Positions 8,201-16,054 of a DNA stretch of 64,000 bases are shown here, one piece after another. Made by a program: the position numbers and the translations under genes. Each line of letters opens with the position of its first letter. Position 1 is the first letter of the stretch. Origin of the DNA: Paenibacillus aestuarii (GTDB taxonomy: Bacteria; Bacillota; Bacilli; Paenibacillales; NBRC-103111); NCBI RefSeq assembly GCF_027789125.1, contig NZ_JAQFVF010000023.1, positions 310,001-374,000 on the forward strand. The letters are read 5' to 3'. Under the pieces are notes generated by a model. It searched no databases. It worked only from the letters and a program-made list of their open reading frames with translations, and was not told where the DNA came from.

Positions 8201-9937
8201 GGTACTGTCACCGTGACAGTTACGGTCACAACGGATAAAGGCCAGACATATACCAAAACCTATACAGTGACTGTCTACCAGCCACTGACAAGCTTATCGA
8301 TTCAAGATGCGACGATTCGTGTCGGCGAAGAGATCCGTGCAGCCTACGGACCGGTCGATGCCCGCAACACCACGCTTAGCTGGAGCACAACCCAGCCAAG
8401 CATCGTCGATGTCAGCGGCGGCACGATCAAAGGTCTAGCGCCTGGAACTGCATCGGTAACGGTCAAATCGACCGACGGCAGCAATCTGTCAAGCACAGCG
8501 ACGATTACCGTGAAGAAGCCTTCTCTCACGTTCGATGGCCCAACGATGGTCAAAGTCGGTGATAAGATTACGATCCAAGCTAATCTCGATACGGTTAACG
8601 AACAAATCAGCAGCGTGAAGTGGCTAGTTACTGCTGAAGATCAGCAGAAAGCAACATTTACGGAGAACGCCGACCATAACGATTTGGTTCGCAATCTGCT
8701 CGGCAAGACCCCGGGAGTCATTAACGGCTCAATCAGCATTACAACAGATAAAGGCAATACCTATCCGACTACCGTGAACCCGGCAAGCTTCCATGTTACG
8801 GTATACGACTTTAACCTGGATGACGCCAAATTGCTCGTAGGCGAAACCGCTACGCTGAACCCGGTGTTAGCGCCGGCAGGCCTTGTCAGCTCCAATTACG
8901 ATTGGAGTTCCAGCAACACAAGCGTTGTCTCTGTTGACAGCAACGGAATGATAAAAGGCAATGCTGCTGGTACGGCCACTATCACTGTCACTTCCAAGGA
9001 CAATCCGAATATCAAGGACACAGCGACGATCACTGTGTCGCAGTATCCGGTTACGATTGATCTTAATGGGCAGCTGCTGGTCAATGGATCTGTGGATTTA
9101 AATGTCGGTGATGCGATTACGCTTACGGCGAGTTTCAACTCATCGAATCAGAAATTAGCTGAAGATCCGACATGGGAAATTACAGATGCTAGCCATGCGA
9201 CGGACATCACGCCATCCGGAAAAAGCGCAACGAAAACTTTTAAAGGACTGCAAGAAGGCACGGTGACTGGTAAAGTAACGGTCACAACGACAGCAGGCGT
9301 GAAGTACACGTCCGAGCCTTTCACGATTCATGTGAAAAACCCGATTCAATCGGTCGACATTACGCGTGCAGACAACTCGACAGCGCCTGTGAATGTGAAT
9401 GATTCCGTCAACCTTAAAGCTGTCATCACACCTTCCAGCGCAGCCGTGAGCAGTTACAAATGGTTCATTCTTGAAGAAGGTACAACTGGCGGCGCTGCCT
9501 TAAGTTCCGATAGCTCTTCACAGGTTACCTTTACAGGGAGAAAACGCGGCAATGTTATCGTGAAGCTTCTCGTGATAGGTAAATACAACGAAGAAAAATC
9601 ATCTACAATAACCATCAATGTCAAAGAAAACATGACGGCCATCCAATTGCCGGAAGGTCCGATCAAGTTAACTTTGGGATCGGCGACGAACAGCGCCCGC
9701 GATTTGTGGAATGAGACAACTGTCGTTCCTTCCTCCATGAAAAGCGAGATCAAAGATCAAGTGAATTGGAGCGTTTCCGACAGCAGCGTCATTAAAGTCG
9801 TGGACGGTGTCGTAACCGGTGTGAACAAAGGTACGGCTACAGTGACGGCGACATACACCAATGATGATGGTACGCAACAACGCGATACGGTTACGGTTAT
9901 CGTTGAATCGCCAAGAAATTCACAAAACAAATATTAG
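5237..9937 (+). CDS. Large secreted protein with DUF5057-like N-terminal part and Ig-like (Big_2) repeats
   Basis: A 1566-residue secreted protein. The ATG at 5237 follows AGGAGGAGAG and gives a classical signal peptide (basic MYRLKKKKI, hydrophobic core, AHA cleavage site near residue 34). Residues about 38-590 contain two related alpha/beta segments that resemble DUF5057 proteins of Paenibacillus (family name recalled, not searched). From about residue 841 Ig-like domains of the Big_2 type follow, with WSSS/WSTT cores and G-x-AxGTAxITV endings. They are arranged as a two-domain unit of about 175 residues repeated three times (starts near 841, 1015 and 1190), then two further domains. There is no LPXTG motif or C-terminal membrane anchor. 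It sits between two pilus operons, so a pilus-linked adhesin or surface role is inferred. Confidence 0.8.
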   Translation: MYRLKKKKISLLLIASLSTSLISLAGIPPTPAHATGASKVVKILEIKDLDKPASGDTDTITSDLSPILGSDNTFKVETVSMKKFVALRDELDGKYDAIYFGKSLFNPTPETGSGSPRNHNTRYEENDITTLKSDEIRDKYISKGLPVIVYDDSTGHRGALQQGYLNSNNNYVASHKKLYDLFAPYNATPKPNDNVIFVSSSDISSKSNFITKTNITSRASARPQITLNSGPKDYTVAANQSFSYTAGDTLTYNFDLSSVSNISQRNLVANLYLGVDSVLGFNANQLVATAPVTSLNGNTISFTLPKGYSGLYYWRLEVVDQTSTGKLKDAVSGVFRFKDQKPVINVLQVLPDNTSNASSLLNSTNLTQSYLDQEDYTIKISVMNFSTFNASEYAKLNSRYDMLIFGFNDEYNKTANITQTPADAVKDFIRTGQGVMFTHDTVYEGNQTWITNFQIATGQTGTKTNLGLSAPYSSTSTKKVNEGLLTQYPFYISGTTPAVATTHDQYYKLDLEDKSLIPWYNIDGSPRDKDDSWNHYYTYSKGNVTYSGTGHNFVGSKLNSNFPDWEQKLFVNTMFRAFIGSNHKPTLDILAPVPFSATDKNYISSNSDISVSFKPNDLDLNDKKVTSSITFKYTDASGRVITNTVMPDTETVKGETVTKTFTNPLAATGGDLTISVTTKDAQGAMETKEVVVKVITSTNLTPDRTISADKVEKNSSITVNYAIKPTAKDYSASTNVSDLTISGIHYRETFPANLQLSNYPTTLTKTGTLANGFTLEGDLPNITYRREGNKFVADNYNFQIVVQPTTNGDYSLTNALLSYRDYLNSTSSQSVQFPNKVFSAYTKLTSLSLDNITIAKGDVTKLLPKYSPDDATYHSNENFTWSSDATSNVTVTSSGQVTGVNAGTARITVTATDGSGLTATGTVSVIEPGLNIAGPSEVAVGSAINLQAALVTAGNEAITSLQWSSSNNATAQFTVADQPTGTLSGKQPGTVTVTVTVTTDKGQTYTKTYTVTVYQPLTSLSIQDATIRVGEEIRAAYGPVDARNTTLSWSTTQPSIVDVSGGTIKGLAPGTASVTVKSTDGSNLSSTATITVKKPSLTFDGPTMVKVGDKITIQANLDTVNEQISSVKWLVTAEDQQKATFTENADHNDLVRNLLGKTPGVINGSISITTDKGNTYPTTVNPASFHVTVYDFNLDDAKLLVGETATLNPVLAPAGLVSSNYDWSSSNTSVVSVDSNGMIKGNAAGTATITVTSKDNPNIKDTATITVSQYPVTIDLNGQLLVNGSVDLNVGDAITLTASFNSSNQKLAEDPTWEITDASHATDITPSGKSATKTFKGLQEGTVTGKVTVTTTAGVKYTSEPFTIHVKNPIQSVDITRADNSTAPVNVNDSVNLKAVITPSSAAVSSYKWFILEEGTTGGAALSSDSSSQVTFTGRKRGNVIVKLLVIGKYNEEKSSTITINVKENMTAIQLPEGPIKLTLGSATNSARDLWNETTVVPSSMKSEIKDQVNWSVSDSSVIKVVDGVVTGVNKGTATVTATYTNDDGTQQRDTVTVIVESPRNSQNKY
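7760..9345 (+). repeat. Three-copy two-domain Ig-like super-repeat within the large secreted protein
   Basis: Three successive units of about 525 bases each encode a Big_2 domain (SLS/DD-I-x-VG start, WSSS core, GTA-x-ITV end) plus a second Ig-like domain (start GP-x-x-V-x-VG, later TTDKG-x-TY or TTAGVKY). The units start near bases 7760, 8283 and 8806. Sequence identity between copies is modest, so this is an old protein-level duplication, not a recent DNA repeat. Confidence 0.6.
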
Positions 9938-9942
9938 CAACA

Positions 9943-9981
9943 AAAAAGCCCCGGAATCTCTAAGGAGATACCGGGGTTTGT
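9943..9981. terminator. Bidirectional terminator between convergent genes
   Basis: CCCCGG-AATCTC (9949-9960) pairs with GAGAT-ACCGGGG (9965-9976) with one mismatch and a TAAG loop. On the minus strand it is followed by GCTTTTTTG, on the plus strand by TTTG. The stop codon of the minus-strand PilX-like gene (9960-9962) lies inside the hairpin. Confidence 0.88.
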
Positions 9982-11879
9982 TCATTGCTCATGATTTTTT
10001 TGCCTTTTTTCAATTGGTAGGAAGTCACGCGCGGAAGAGCAGCCGATTGATGTTCGAGAATACTGCTGTTATACGTAATGATGAATCGCGCACGATTGTA
10101 TGCCAAATCTTTTTGATTCTCATTATTAAGTTCAATTTCGGTCCCGGTCGAATTCACCTGCACATCGCCTCGCACCGCATTAATTTTCAAATCATATTTT
10201 GAGAAGAAACCGCCATTAATCCAGAAAATCGAACCAACGCCATATAATTCAGCCGTAGCATCCGTATAAAAGAAGGCGTCCAATTTGGTTAGCCCGCCTG
10301 GATCAGGTTTCGAATCTTTGAAAACGTTTTGATAGGCTGAATCTGAAATATCTTTAAAGGTCCCGTCCGTATTCGTATTCACTCTCGTGATGAGAATGCT
10401 GCCTTGACTAAAAAGAACCAGTTCACTTTTTTCTGCCTCTGCAACACCATTGCTCTGGTACCTTTCCATCCCTTCAATCGACGCATCTTGAATGGTCGTC
10501 TGACCTAGCGCTAGAATGGTGGCATCCATTCGAACTTGACCGCTAATATTAACATCACCCGTAACCAAAATATTAGCGCGAATATCGAGCGGTGCCGCAT
10601 TCAATGGGTTATAAATATCAAGATCCCCATCCACAATTAACCAATTGCTGTGATAAAACCCAGGATTTCCTGGAATGGCTTCCCTGAACTGTTTGCCTGG
10701 TTGTTTATTCTCTTCTTCGCCTGTCAAGCCTAACACCGGCGGCAAATAGTTGATGCCCATATAATCGCCGTGATCTAAAGTTAGATTGCCCCTATGTACG
10801 ATGGTCATATTGCCAATAGGTCCATTTAACGCTTGCTTATAACTAGACCAAGCATTATTTTTGGCTTGGATGACCTCTGTGCTGTCATCTCCATTAATAG
10901 TGTCAGGACTTACTAGCCCATCGGAGAGCTTCGTGATTACCGTTTGAACCGCCTGACTAGGACTGACTTTAAAGCTCGCATCCATTTCATTGCGGTCAGC
11001 TTCCGTCCCCCCAATGGCTTCCGTCAGTTTATCGATGAACGATTCTTGCATATTCATGCCGACAAACTCTTTCTCGCTTTTCACTTCGGCAATACTTTGC
11101 AGACCAAGTACCGTTTGAACAGGTTCATTCTGGGTATTTCCATCCGCTTCCCTTACCGTATTAAAGTCAGTTGCAGACGCACAAGATTCAGGAACGTTCG
11201 CCTTAGCTTGGCAATATTTAATATTGTTGATTGAATGTACGTAAGCGGTCCCGGTCAATTCCGGAAACCAGGTCGGTTCTCTTAAATCCGAATTATTGTC
11301 ATACATATATTCGGCACTATTTTTAATACGAATCTCTTCTCCGGCATATAAACCGCCTACTTCAGGATCATCACTTTCGCCATTATTAAAGTAGGGATTC
11401 CCGTTAATAATTAAGCTTCCTTTCTCTGAACCTGCGGAATATCGCAGAACATCCGGGAAATTGCTTACTTCCAACCTTTGTGTAAGCGTTCGTTTCACAC
11501 CATCAATGGTCGCCGTGACATGGACCTCGATGATTGGCGGCTCTTCTTTAACAAGCTCCGCATCTGTAACGACAGTATTCGCATATTGACTGCTCACTTC
11601 ATGGTGATTGATCGCTTCATTCAATGCATTTAGCTTGGTTGGCAATTGCTCAATATTGATCGACGTCTCTTTCTTCAGCATGCCCTGCACCATCGCTACG
11701 GCTTCGTTCAACGCCTTTTCCGCCAAATGCAAGCTCTGCACATCTTTTTGCTTCGTCTCCGTTCTGACGGCTCCACCGATGCTGGCGCTGACAACCGCAA
11801 GACCTAACAATGTAAAAATCACGATAATAAATAACACAAGCAGCATTGTTGAGCCTCGTTCGTCTTGCAACCGGTTCAC
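9960..11879 (-). CDS. PilX-like pilus assembly / minor pilin-cluster protein
   Basis: A 639-residue protein with one N-terminal membrane helix (STMLLVLFIIVIFTLLGLAVV, residues about 9-35) followed by a long coiled, alanine-rich stretch and a large extracellular domain. This N-terminus is the PilX_N pattern; it lacks the prepilin G/FTLIE cleavage site. The extracellular part has beta-rich segments with LxIxNPxxAA and NISGQ-type turns and a single Cys pair (KYCQ...ESCAS). The open frame starts at a TTG at 11897, but a GTG at 11879 has AAAAGGGGTGATG just upstream and is chosen. It is the last gene of the minor prepilin operon, and its stop falls within the terminator hairpin. Function is inferred from context. 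Confidence 0.75.
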   Translation of the reverse strand: MNRLQDERGSTMLLVLFIIVIFTLLGLAVVSASIGGAVRTETKQKDVQSLHLAEKALNEAVAMVQGMLKKETSINIEQLPTKLNALNEAINHHEVSSQYANTVVTDAELVKEEPPIIEVHVTATIDGVKRTLTQRLEVSNFPDVLRYSAGSEKGSLIINGNPYFNNGESDDPEVGGLYAGEEIRIKNSAEYMYDNNSDLREPTWFPELTGTAYVHSINNIKYCQAKANVPESCASATDFNTVREADGNTQNEPVQTVLGLQSIAEVKSEKEFVGMNMQESFIDKLTEAIGGTEADRNEMDASFKVSPSQAVQTVITKLSDGLVSPDTINGDDSTEVIQAKNNAWSSYKQALNGPIGNMTIVHRGNLTLDHGDYMGINYLPPVLGLTGEEENKQPGKQFREAIPGNPGFYHSNWLIVDGDLDIYNPLNAAPLDIRANILVTGDVNISGQVRMDATILALGQTTIQDASIEGMERYQSNGVAEAEKSELVLFSQGSILITRVNTNTDGTFKDISDSAYQNVFKDSKPDPGGLTKLDAFFYTDATAELYGVGSIFWINGGFFSKYDLKINAVRGDVQVNSTGTEIELNNENQKDLAYNRARFIITYNSSILEHQSAALPRVTSYQLKKGKKIMSNEQTPVSP

Positions 11880-11893
11880 ACCATCACCCCTTT

Positions 11894-12424
11894 TCAAAAT
11901 CCGAACCTGCTCGTCAGATTGATGCGATGCACAGTTCCCCGATTATCGTTTTGCGCCAAATGCAAATCAATCTCAATAAGTCCGCTGCTGCACTCCGAAG
12001 CTTTACCCGAACAGTCCAGCGTAATGGTGGAACCACTGAGATCAGCATCGATCGTTGCTGGTTTTCCCGTTTCCCCTGTGAATAAGCCAACTTTGCCACT
12101 TAACTCCTTCAGCATAATCTGGCTATTGTGGGTAATGGTATGGCCTTCCAAATCTTTCTCTGTCCGTGTTAACTCAATTCCGTCCGTCACTTGCTTAATC
12201 GAAGTTGGTCCTAACGTATACAGCTCCGTCATCGTAGATGACATAATAAGATCGGCCTCGTCACGCAGCGCATTTTCAACCGTCACTTTGTTATAAGAAT
12301 TAAAGCCGAATGTGATCACCGCATAGATGGTGCCACTCACAATGCCAAGTATCGTCAAAGAGGCAATTAATTCAGCTAGTGTAAATCCTTCCTCTTGCTT
12401 CATCCATTTAACGAATCGCTTCAT
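11894..12424 (-). CDS. Prepilin-type protein (PilW-like minor pilin)
   Basis: A 176-residue prepilin. After a basic leader (MKRFVKWMKQEEG) comes FTLAELIASLTILGIVSGTI, a class III signal with Glu at position 5 and a hydrophobic helix. The remainder is a globular beta-rich domain with a Cys pair near the C-terminus (LDCSGKASEC). The leader suggests processing by the prepilin peptidase at the left edge. It overlaps the preceding prepilin gene by 17 bases and ends 14 bases before the PilX-like GTG start, so the three genes are a tight operon. Minor pilins of this kind usually prime pilus assembly at the tip; that role is inferred. Confidence 0.82.
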   Translation of the reverse strand: MKRFVKWMKQEEGFTLAELIASLTILGIVSGTIYAVITFGFNSYNKVTVENALRDEADLIMSSTMTELYTLGPTSIKQVTDGIELTRTEKDLEGHTITHNSQIMLKELSGKVGLFTGETGKPATIDADLSGSTITLDCSGKASECSSGLIEIDLHLAQNDNRGTVHRINLTSRFGF

Positions 12425-12923
12425 CGACTACATAGCCCTCCACATCCGCTTCGTAACGTTTGCCGTTTTTGCTAGAGGGGGCATCTTCCTCTTTCACAGT
12501 GACTTTAATCGGCAATAAATAGGTCCACTTGCCGTCACCGTCAACGAGAGACCGTTGATAAGTGACTGTTGATATGTACTTGATCCCATTGATCTCGGCA
12601 TGAAAAACGTTGTAGATGCTGCTTTTCATCGAGGGCAGCGCATTTCCCAGCGAACATCCCATATTGCTATCGCAATCATCCAACGTAATTTGATCATGGG
12701 AGCCAAAATAAGTATCCAACTCATCAAAACTTTGCTTCTCCATGTAAAAAAGCGTATTTCTCGCCAAGTTAATCATCACCGTCTTGTTCTGATTCCCTTT
12801 GTTATAGCTCATCGCATTGTTAAAAAAAGCGAACATCGCGATCGATACAATCGATAAAATAACGACCGATGCCAGCACCTCGATCAGCGTAAAACCCGCT
12901 TCGCGGGATTTCCCATTCTTCAT
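12408..12923 (-). CDS. Prepilin-type protein (PilV-like minor pilin)
   Basis: A 171-residue prepilin with leader MKNGKSREAG and mature start FTLIEVLASVVILSIVSIAM, including Glu5. The mature domain holds a Cys pair (DDCDSNMGCS). AGGAG lies nine bases before the ATG. It is the first gene of the minor prepilin operon and overlaps the next gene by 17 bases. Two further prepilin-cluster genes follow in the same direction, so these proteins probably form the initiating complex of the pilus built by pilB/pilC. A pseudopilin of a secretion or competence system is an alternative, but the pilT gene argues for retractable pili. Confidence 0.83.
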   Translation of the reverse strand: MKNGKSREAGFTLIEVLASVVILSIVSIAMFAFFNNAMSYNKGNQNKTVMINLARNTLFYMEKQSFDELDTYFGSHDQITLDDCDSNMGCSLGNALPSMKSSIYNVFHAEINGIKYISTVTYQRSLVDGDGKWTYLLPIKVTVKEEDAPSSKNGKRYEADVEGYVVDEAIR

Positions 12924-12972
12924 TCATCATTACTCCTGAACATTTGTCATATTTCGCTACAACACTAGTTCT

Positions 12973-12981
12973 ATTGTACCA
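12973..12981 (-). promoter_or_regulatory. Candidate extended -10 promoter of the minor prepilin operon
   Basis: On the minus strand TGGTACAAT (TG-n-TACAAT, an extended -10) lies about 50 bases before the first prepilin ATG. No convincing -35 box is present, as is common for extended -10 promoters. Confidence 0.4.
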
Positions 12982-13044
12982 TATTCCGAGCGGCTTGAGG
13001 CTTGTATTCTTTTGTAAAAAAGTGACAAACAAGGCTTATTTTTA

Positions 13045-13080
13045 ATAAAAAAAGCCCCGCTCTCCTCAGAGAACAAGGCT
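13045..13080 (-). terminator. Intrinsic terminator after the YdjM-like gene
   Basis: On the minus strand AGCCTTGTTCTC pairs fully (with G-U wobbles) with GAGAGCGGGGCT around a TGAG loop and is followed by seven T residues. It closes the three-gene acyltransferase operon. Confidence 0.85.
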
Positions 13081-13093
13081 GCATATGAAACAT

Positions 13094-14092
13094 TCACACG
13101 TATGGCGGGTCCCACGCTTTCTTATCCCAGCCGAGCGTATCACTGACCACGTTCATGTCACGGTCTAGCTGCACATTGACGCCAAAGGGCAGCTTCTTCT
13201 TGTGCCAGAAGCGCACATCGCGCCACTGCACCTCATAACCTTCCCCGTCCTGCTTTTCCCGCCAGCACACATAGATGCGCTGTGCAAAATGCAGGAACGC
13301 CCGCACACCATCCGTGGACAGCGTAGCGCGAATGATCGGATGCGAGTCATCCCCGATATAATCGGTACGGGCAAATGATTCATCAATTTCTACCTTGCCG
13401 TAGCGAATAACGCCAAGATAGAAGCTGTCATCGCTCTCCAGTACGAACTGCCAGTGAAACCAGTGCAGGCCTGGAATAAGGTGACAGATGCCGTCGCGCT
13501 GCAGCGCGCTTTTCACCCGGCGGATCAACGAATGGCGCTGTACGAAGCGTATGGCGATATAAGCAAAGGTGATGCCGTAAATCCAGGCGAACATCACGCC
13601 GATCAAACTGCCGCCATGCAACTGCCAAAGGAAGATCCAGAGCAGCAGCCCGGCACTATGAAGGCCGAATAAAAACGGTTCATAGAGACATAGCGTATCC
13701 AAATGAAACCATTTCTTGGAAAGCGGACGGAAGCATTGAACGCCATACACATTGAATAGATCAAGAAACACGTGAAAGCTTACTGCGGCAAACGTCCATA
13801 GATATAGGCTCAGCAGATGTTCCCAGACGCCGAACAAGCCGGCAATCGGCAAGCTGATCACGAGCGGCCAGAGCAGCAGCGCTGGCAGCGAGTGCGTAAT
13901 CCCGCGATGAATGCGCACATAGCTGGCGTAACCGCGCAGCCTGGCTAAGGTGTCAAAATCGGGCGCATGCGATCCGATCAGCGTGCATGTCAGTATGGCA
14001 TGGGCAAGCTCGGGCTCTTGCGCAACGGCAGGCTCCAAGCAAGCCAATCCGGCAAGTGTGACTCCAAAAAGCAAATGGCTCCCTGTATCCAT
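13094..14092 (-). CDS. YdjM/DUF457-family membrane-bound predicted metal-dependent hydrolase
   Basis: A 332-residue protein whose N-terminal 200 residues match the YdjM (LexA-binding, membrane-bound predicted hydrolase) family: SHLLFG near the start, then GSHAPDFD and HRGITHSL, the histidine/aspartate motifs proposed as metal ligands, set among four to five hydrophobic helices. The C-terminal 120 residues are soluble and Trp-rich. The open frame runs further upstream, but the ATG at 14092 has a perfect AGGTGATC ribosome site and places the His motif at the N-terminus. It is the third gene of an operon with two acyltransferase-like genes, which hints at a membrane-lipid substrate. The real reaction is unknown for the family. 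Confidence 0.75.
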   Translation of the reverse strand: MDTGSHLLFGVTLAGLACLEPAVAQEPELAHAILTCTLIGSHAPDFDTLARLRGYASYVRIHRGITHSLPALLLWPLVISLPIAGLFGVWEHLLSLYLWTFAAVSFHVFLDLFNVYGVQCFRPLSKKWFHLDTLCLYEPFLFGLHSAGLLLWIFLWQLHGGSLIGVMFAWIYGITFAYIAIRFVQRHSLIRRVKSALQRDGICHLIPGLHWFHWQFVLESDDSFYLGVIRYGKVEIDESFARTDYIGDDSHPIIRATLSTDGVRAFLHFAQRIYVCWREKQDGEGYEVQWRDVRFWHKKKLPFGVNVQLDRDMNVVSDTLGWDKKAWDPPYV

Positions 14093-14126
14093 AGGCCGAT
14101 CACCTGTCCTTCTCTCATCTTTGTTG

Positions 14127-15098
14127 TTATCCGGCTTTCCCGGAAACGTTCCGCTCACCTTCCGCTTGTTCACTTTCCCCAGCATCATCCGCCGCCCGTA
14201 CGGGCTCCCAGCGCTCATGCACATTAAACCAGTAGAACCACTCGGACGGATGCTCGCGAATCGCTTGCTCCATGAACGCATTCAGAACCTGATTGGCATC
14301 CGAACGCTGAGTGCGAGTAAACTGCTCATCGAGATACAGCGGCTTTTCAAAAACGAGCTGATGCTGAAAGCCCTTGAGCCGATAACTGTAGAACGGCACG
14401 ACAGGCACCTTATTTTCAAGAGCGAGCATCGCAGCGCCTTCCGGCGTACGCGTCAACCTCCCGAATAACCGGGACGTCGGAAATGTCGGCCGCCAGAAAT
14501 CGCCGAGAATAAAGAGGATACCGCCTTCGGACAAATGTTTTTTTAACGTGCGGTACATTTCCAGCGGTGGTGTGCTGTCATAATCCAGCCCTCTGCAGCC
14601 CATCGCCTGAAATTTCAAATACATCGGACGCAGCTCCTCACTGCCGGCAGAAGCTATCGTCAAGCAGTTATATTTGCGCGTTAAATGCCAATAGGCATAA
14701 AAGAAATTACCCAAATGCGGCGTATACACGATCAGCCCCTTGCCTTGGGAGCGCTCCATCGCTTCATCAAAATTCGCCTGTCCCTGCACGGCAAAAGTAC
14801 CGGATGCGTCACGATCTAAACGGTAAGACCTGAACAAAATTTCGTACAACGTATAGACCAGGTTCCGAAAATAGTTCAAGCTGATCGTATTCAGCACGCC
14901 TGGCTGATGTAAATTCAACACATCAGCCATGTTGGATTCAATTCGTCTGCGCACGCTGCTGCGCGAGGCGATATAAAGCAGCCGGGCCAACAATCGGCAC
15001 AGCGCTGCCATCAGCCATCCGGGCAGGACACCGAGCACGCCTCCGATTCGGCGCAGAGCCGTATCGTCGTTTGTCAGTTTTGCGATCCAATCGTACAT
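14127..15098 (-). CDS. LpxL/HtrB-type lysophospholipid acyltransferase-like protein
   Basis: A 323-residue member of the lipid A/PatA-type acyltransferase family. A hydrophobic N-terminal segment (LGVLPGWLMAALCRLLARLLYIA) is followed by the expected RRRIESNM region, the H-x-G-N block (YTPHLGNFFYA, near residue 127), and a downstream phosphate-binding region with GDFWRPTFPTSRLFGR. In active members the block reads H-x4-D/E; here the sixth position is Phe, so the usual acidic partner of the catalytic His is missing. AAGGGGGGAG precedes the ATG. It lies 19 bases after an OlsB-like N-acyltransferase gene and is probably co-transcribed. Gram-positives make no lipid A, so an aminolipid or glycolipid substrate is likelier. 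Confidence 0.8.
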   Translation of the reverse strand: MYDWIAKLTNDDTALRRIGGVLGVLPGWLMAALCRLLARLLYIASRSSVRRRIESNMADVLNLHQPGVLNTISLNYFRNLVYTLYEILFRSYRLDRDASGTFAVQGQANFDEAMERSQGKGLIVYTPHLGNFFYAYWHLTRKYNCLTIASAGSEELRPMYLKFQAMGCRGLDYDSTPPLEMYRTLKKHLSEGGILFILGDFWRPTFPTSRLFGRLTRTPEGAAMLALENKVPVVPFYSYRLKGFQHQLVFEKPLYLDEQFTRTQRSDANQVLNAFMEQAIREHPSEWFYWFNVHERWEPVRAADDAGESEQAEGERNVSGKAG

Positions 15099-15117
15099 TG
15101 CAGCTCCCCCCTTCTCT

Positions 15118-15888
15118 CTATTGATTCAGGAAATGGCGCTGATAGCGGCGAGTCACACGGTCTTTTTGCAAAATAATAAAGAAATCGACCGTCTGGAAGA
15201 GCTCGTCAAACGCAGGGTCTCCACCGATCTCCGCACCAAGCCACTGGTAGCCCTTCATAAGCGGCGGCAGCTTGCGGAACAATTCTTTCTCATTCATATC
15301 CAGTTCCAGCTGCTTCAGGCCGGCGATACGGTGAGTGGATAAAGGCTGAATGCCAAATCGGTCGGTAATTACCTGCTTCTGGCGCAGCATGGAATAAATC
15401 AGGTTTAATTCATCAATATCGTTTATATGTACACTGGCACAGCCGATCAAATACGAATAATTCCGCTCTTGAATGTAGGTGGCGATACCTTCCCATAACA
15501 GTTGAATCGCTTTTCCCCCGCGATAAGCAGGAGCAATGCAGCTGCGTCCCAGCTCTAACGTCTGCCTGGCAAAAGGTTCATAGGCGCTCAAATCAAACTC
15601 CGTTTCGGAATAAAAGCCTATGCCGTCCCGAGCGCGTTCCCCCGGAAGCAGCCGATACGTACCAACCACGCGGTCTACGTCGAGATCCTTGACAATTAAG
15701 TGATCGCAATACGCGTCATAGGCGTCCTGCTCTAAACCTTCTTCATTTCGCATCCGCATATTTTTTTCTTCTTCTACAAAAACCTCATACCTCAAACGCA
15801 TAGCCTGTTCAATTTCATGAGCGCTTGTAGCAAGCATGACAGACAGCTTGGCATGCTGCGGCGCCGAATTCAGAAGGTTTTGACTCAT
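15118..15888 (-). CDS. OlsB-like GNAT N-acyltransferase (COG3176 type)
   Basis: A 256-residue GNAT-fold protein. The N-terminal half has RLRYEVFVEEE, the start pattern shared by acyl-homoserine lactone synthases and OlsB/hemolysin-type acyltransferases, then VVGTYRLLPGE and LELGRSCIAPAYRGG with a following LWEGIATYI helix, which is the OlsB-type core. OlsB transfers a 3-hydroxyacyl chain to the amino group of ornithine in the first step of ornithine-lipid synthesis. The ATG at 15888 is chosen over an upstream TTG at 15924 because an AAAGG site precedes it. The next gene encodes an LpxL-like acyltransferase, which could supply the second acylation. Ornithine as the substrate is an inference. 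Confidence 0.75.
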   Translation of the reverse strand: MSQNLLNSAPQHAKLSVMLATSAHEIEQAMRLRYEVFVEEEKNMRMRNEEGLEQDAYDAYCDHLIVKDLDVDRVVGTYRLLPGERARDGIGFYSETEFDLSAYEPFARQTLELGRSCIAPAYRGGKAIQLLWEGIATYIQERNYSYLIGCASVHINDIDELNLIYSMLRQKQVITDRFGIQPLSTHRIAGLKQLELDMNEKELFRKLPPLMKGYQWLGAEIGGDPAFDELFQTVDFFIILQKDRVTRRYQRHFLNQ

Positions 15889-15943
15889 CCTCTTCACGCC
15901 TTTCAACTGGTGGTGTCGACTCAACTTTAAGGTTAGCAGAGTT

Positions 15944-15972
15944 TTATTAAGCGCTCATTTTCGTGTTGTAAA
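15944..15972 (-). promoter_or_regulatory. Candidate sigma-A promoter of the acyltransferase operon
   Basis: On the minus strand TTTACA (15972-15967) is separated by 17 bases from TAATAA (15949-15944), some 55 bases before the start codon of the OlsB-like gene. The -35 box is good, the -10 box only fair. Confidence 0.4.
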
Positions 15973-15999
15973 AGTTTTGTAAGTTTTAAAGCGCCTACA

Positions 16000-16036
16000 T
16001 AAAAAAGACAGACTCCCCGAGAAAGGAATCTGCCTT
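16000..16036 (-). terminator. Intrinsic terminator after lrgB
   Basis: On the minus strand GGCAGATTCC pairs with GGAGTCTGTC (wobble pairs included) and is followed by TTTTTTAT. It closes the lrgAB transcription unit. Confidence 0.8.
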
Positions 16037-16054
16037 GTTCTTTGCTGATTTGAT

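Noticed and set aside
15910..16000. AAGCGC repeats near the acyltransferase promoter
   Set aside because: The copies are short and irregularly placed; no convincing operator symmetry.
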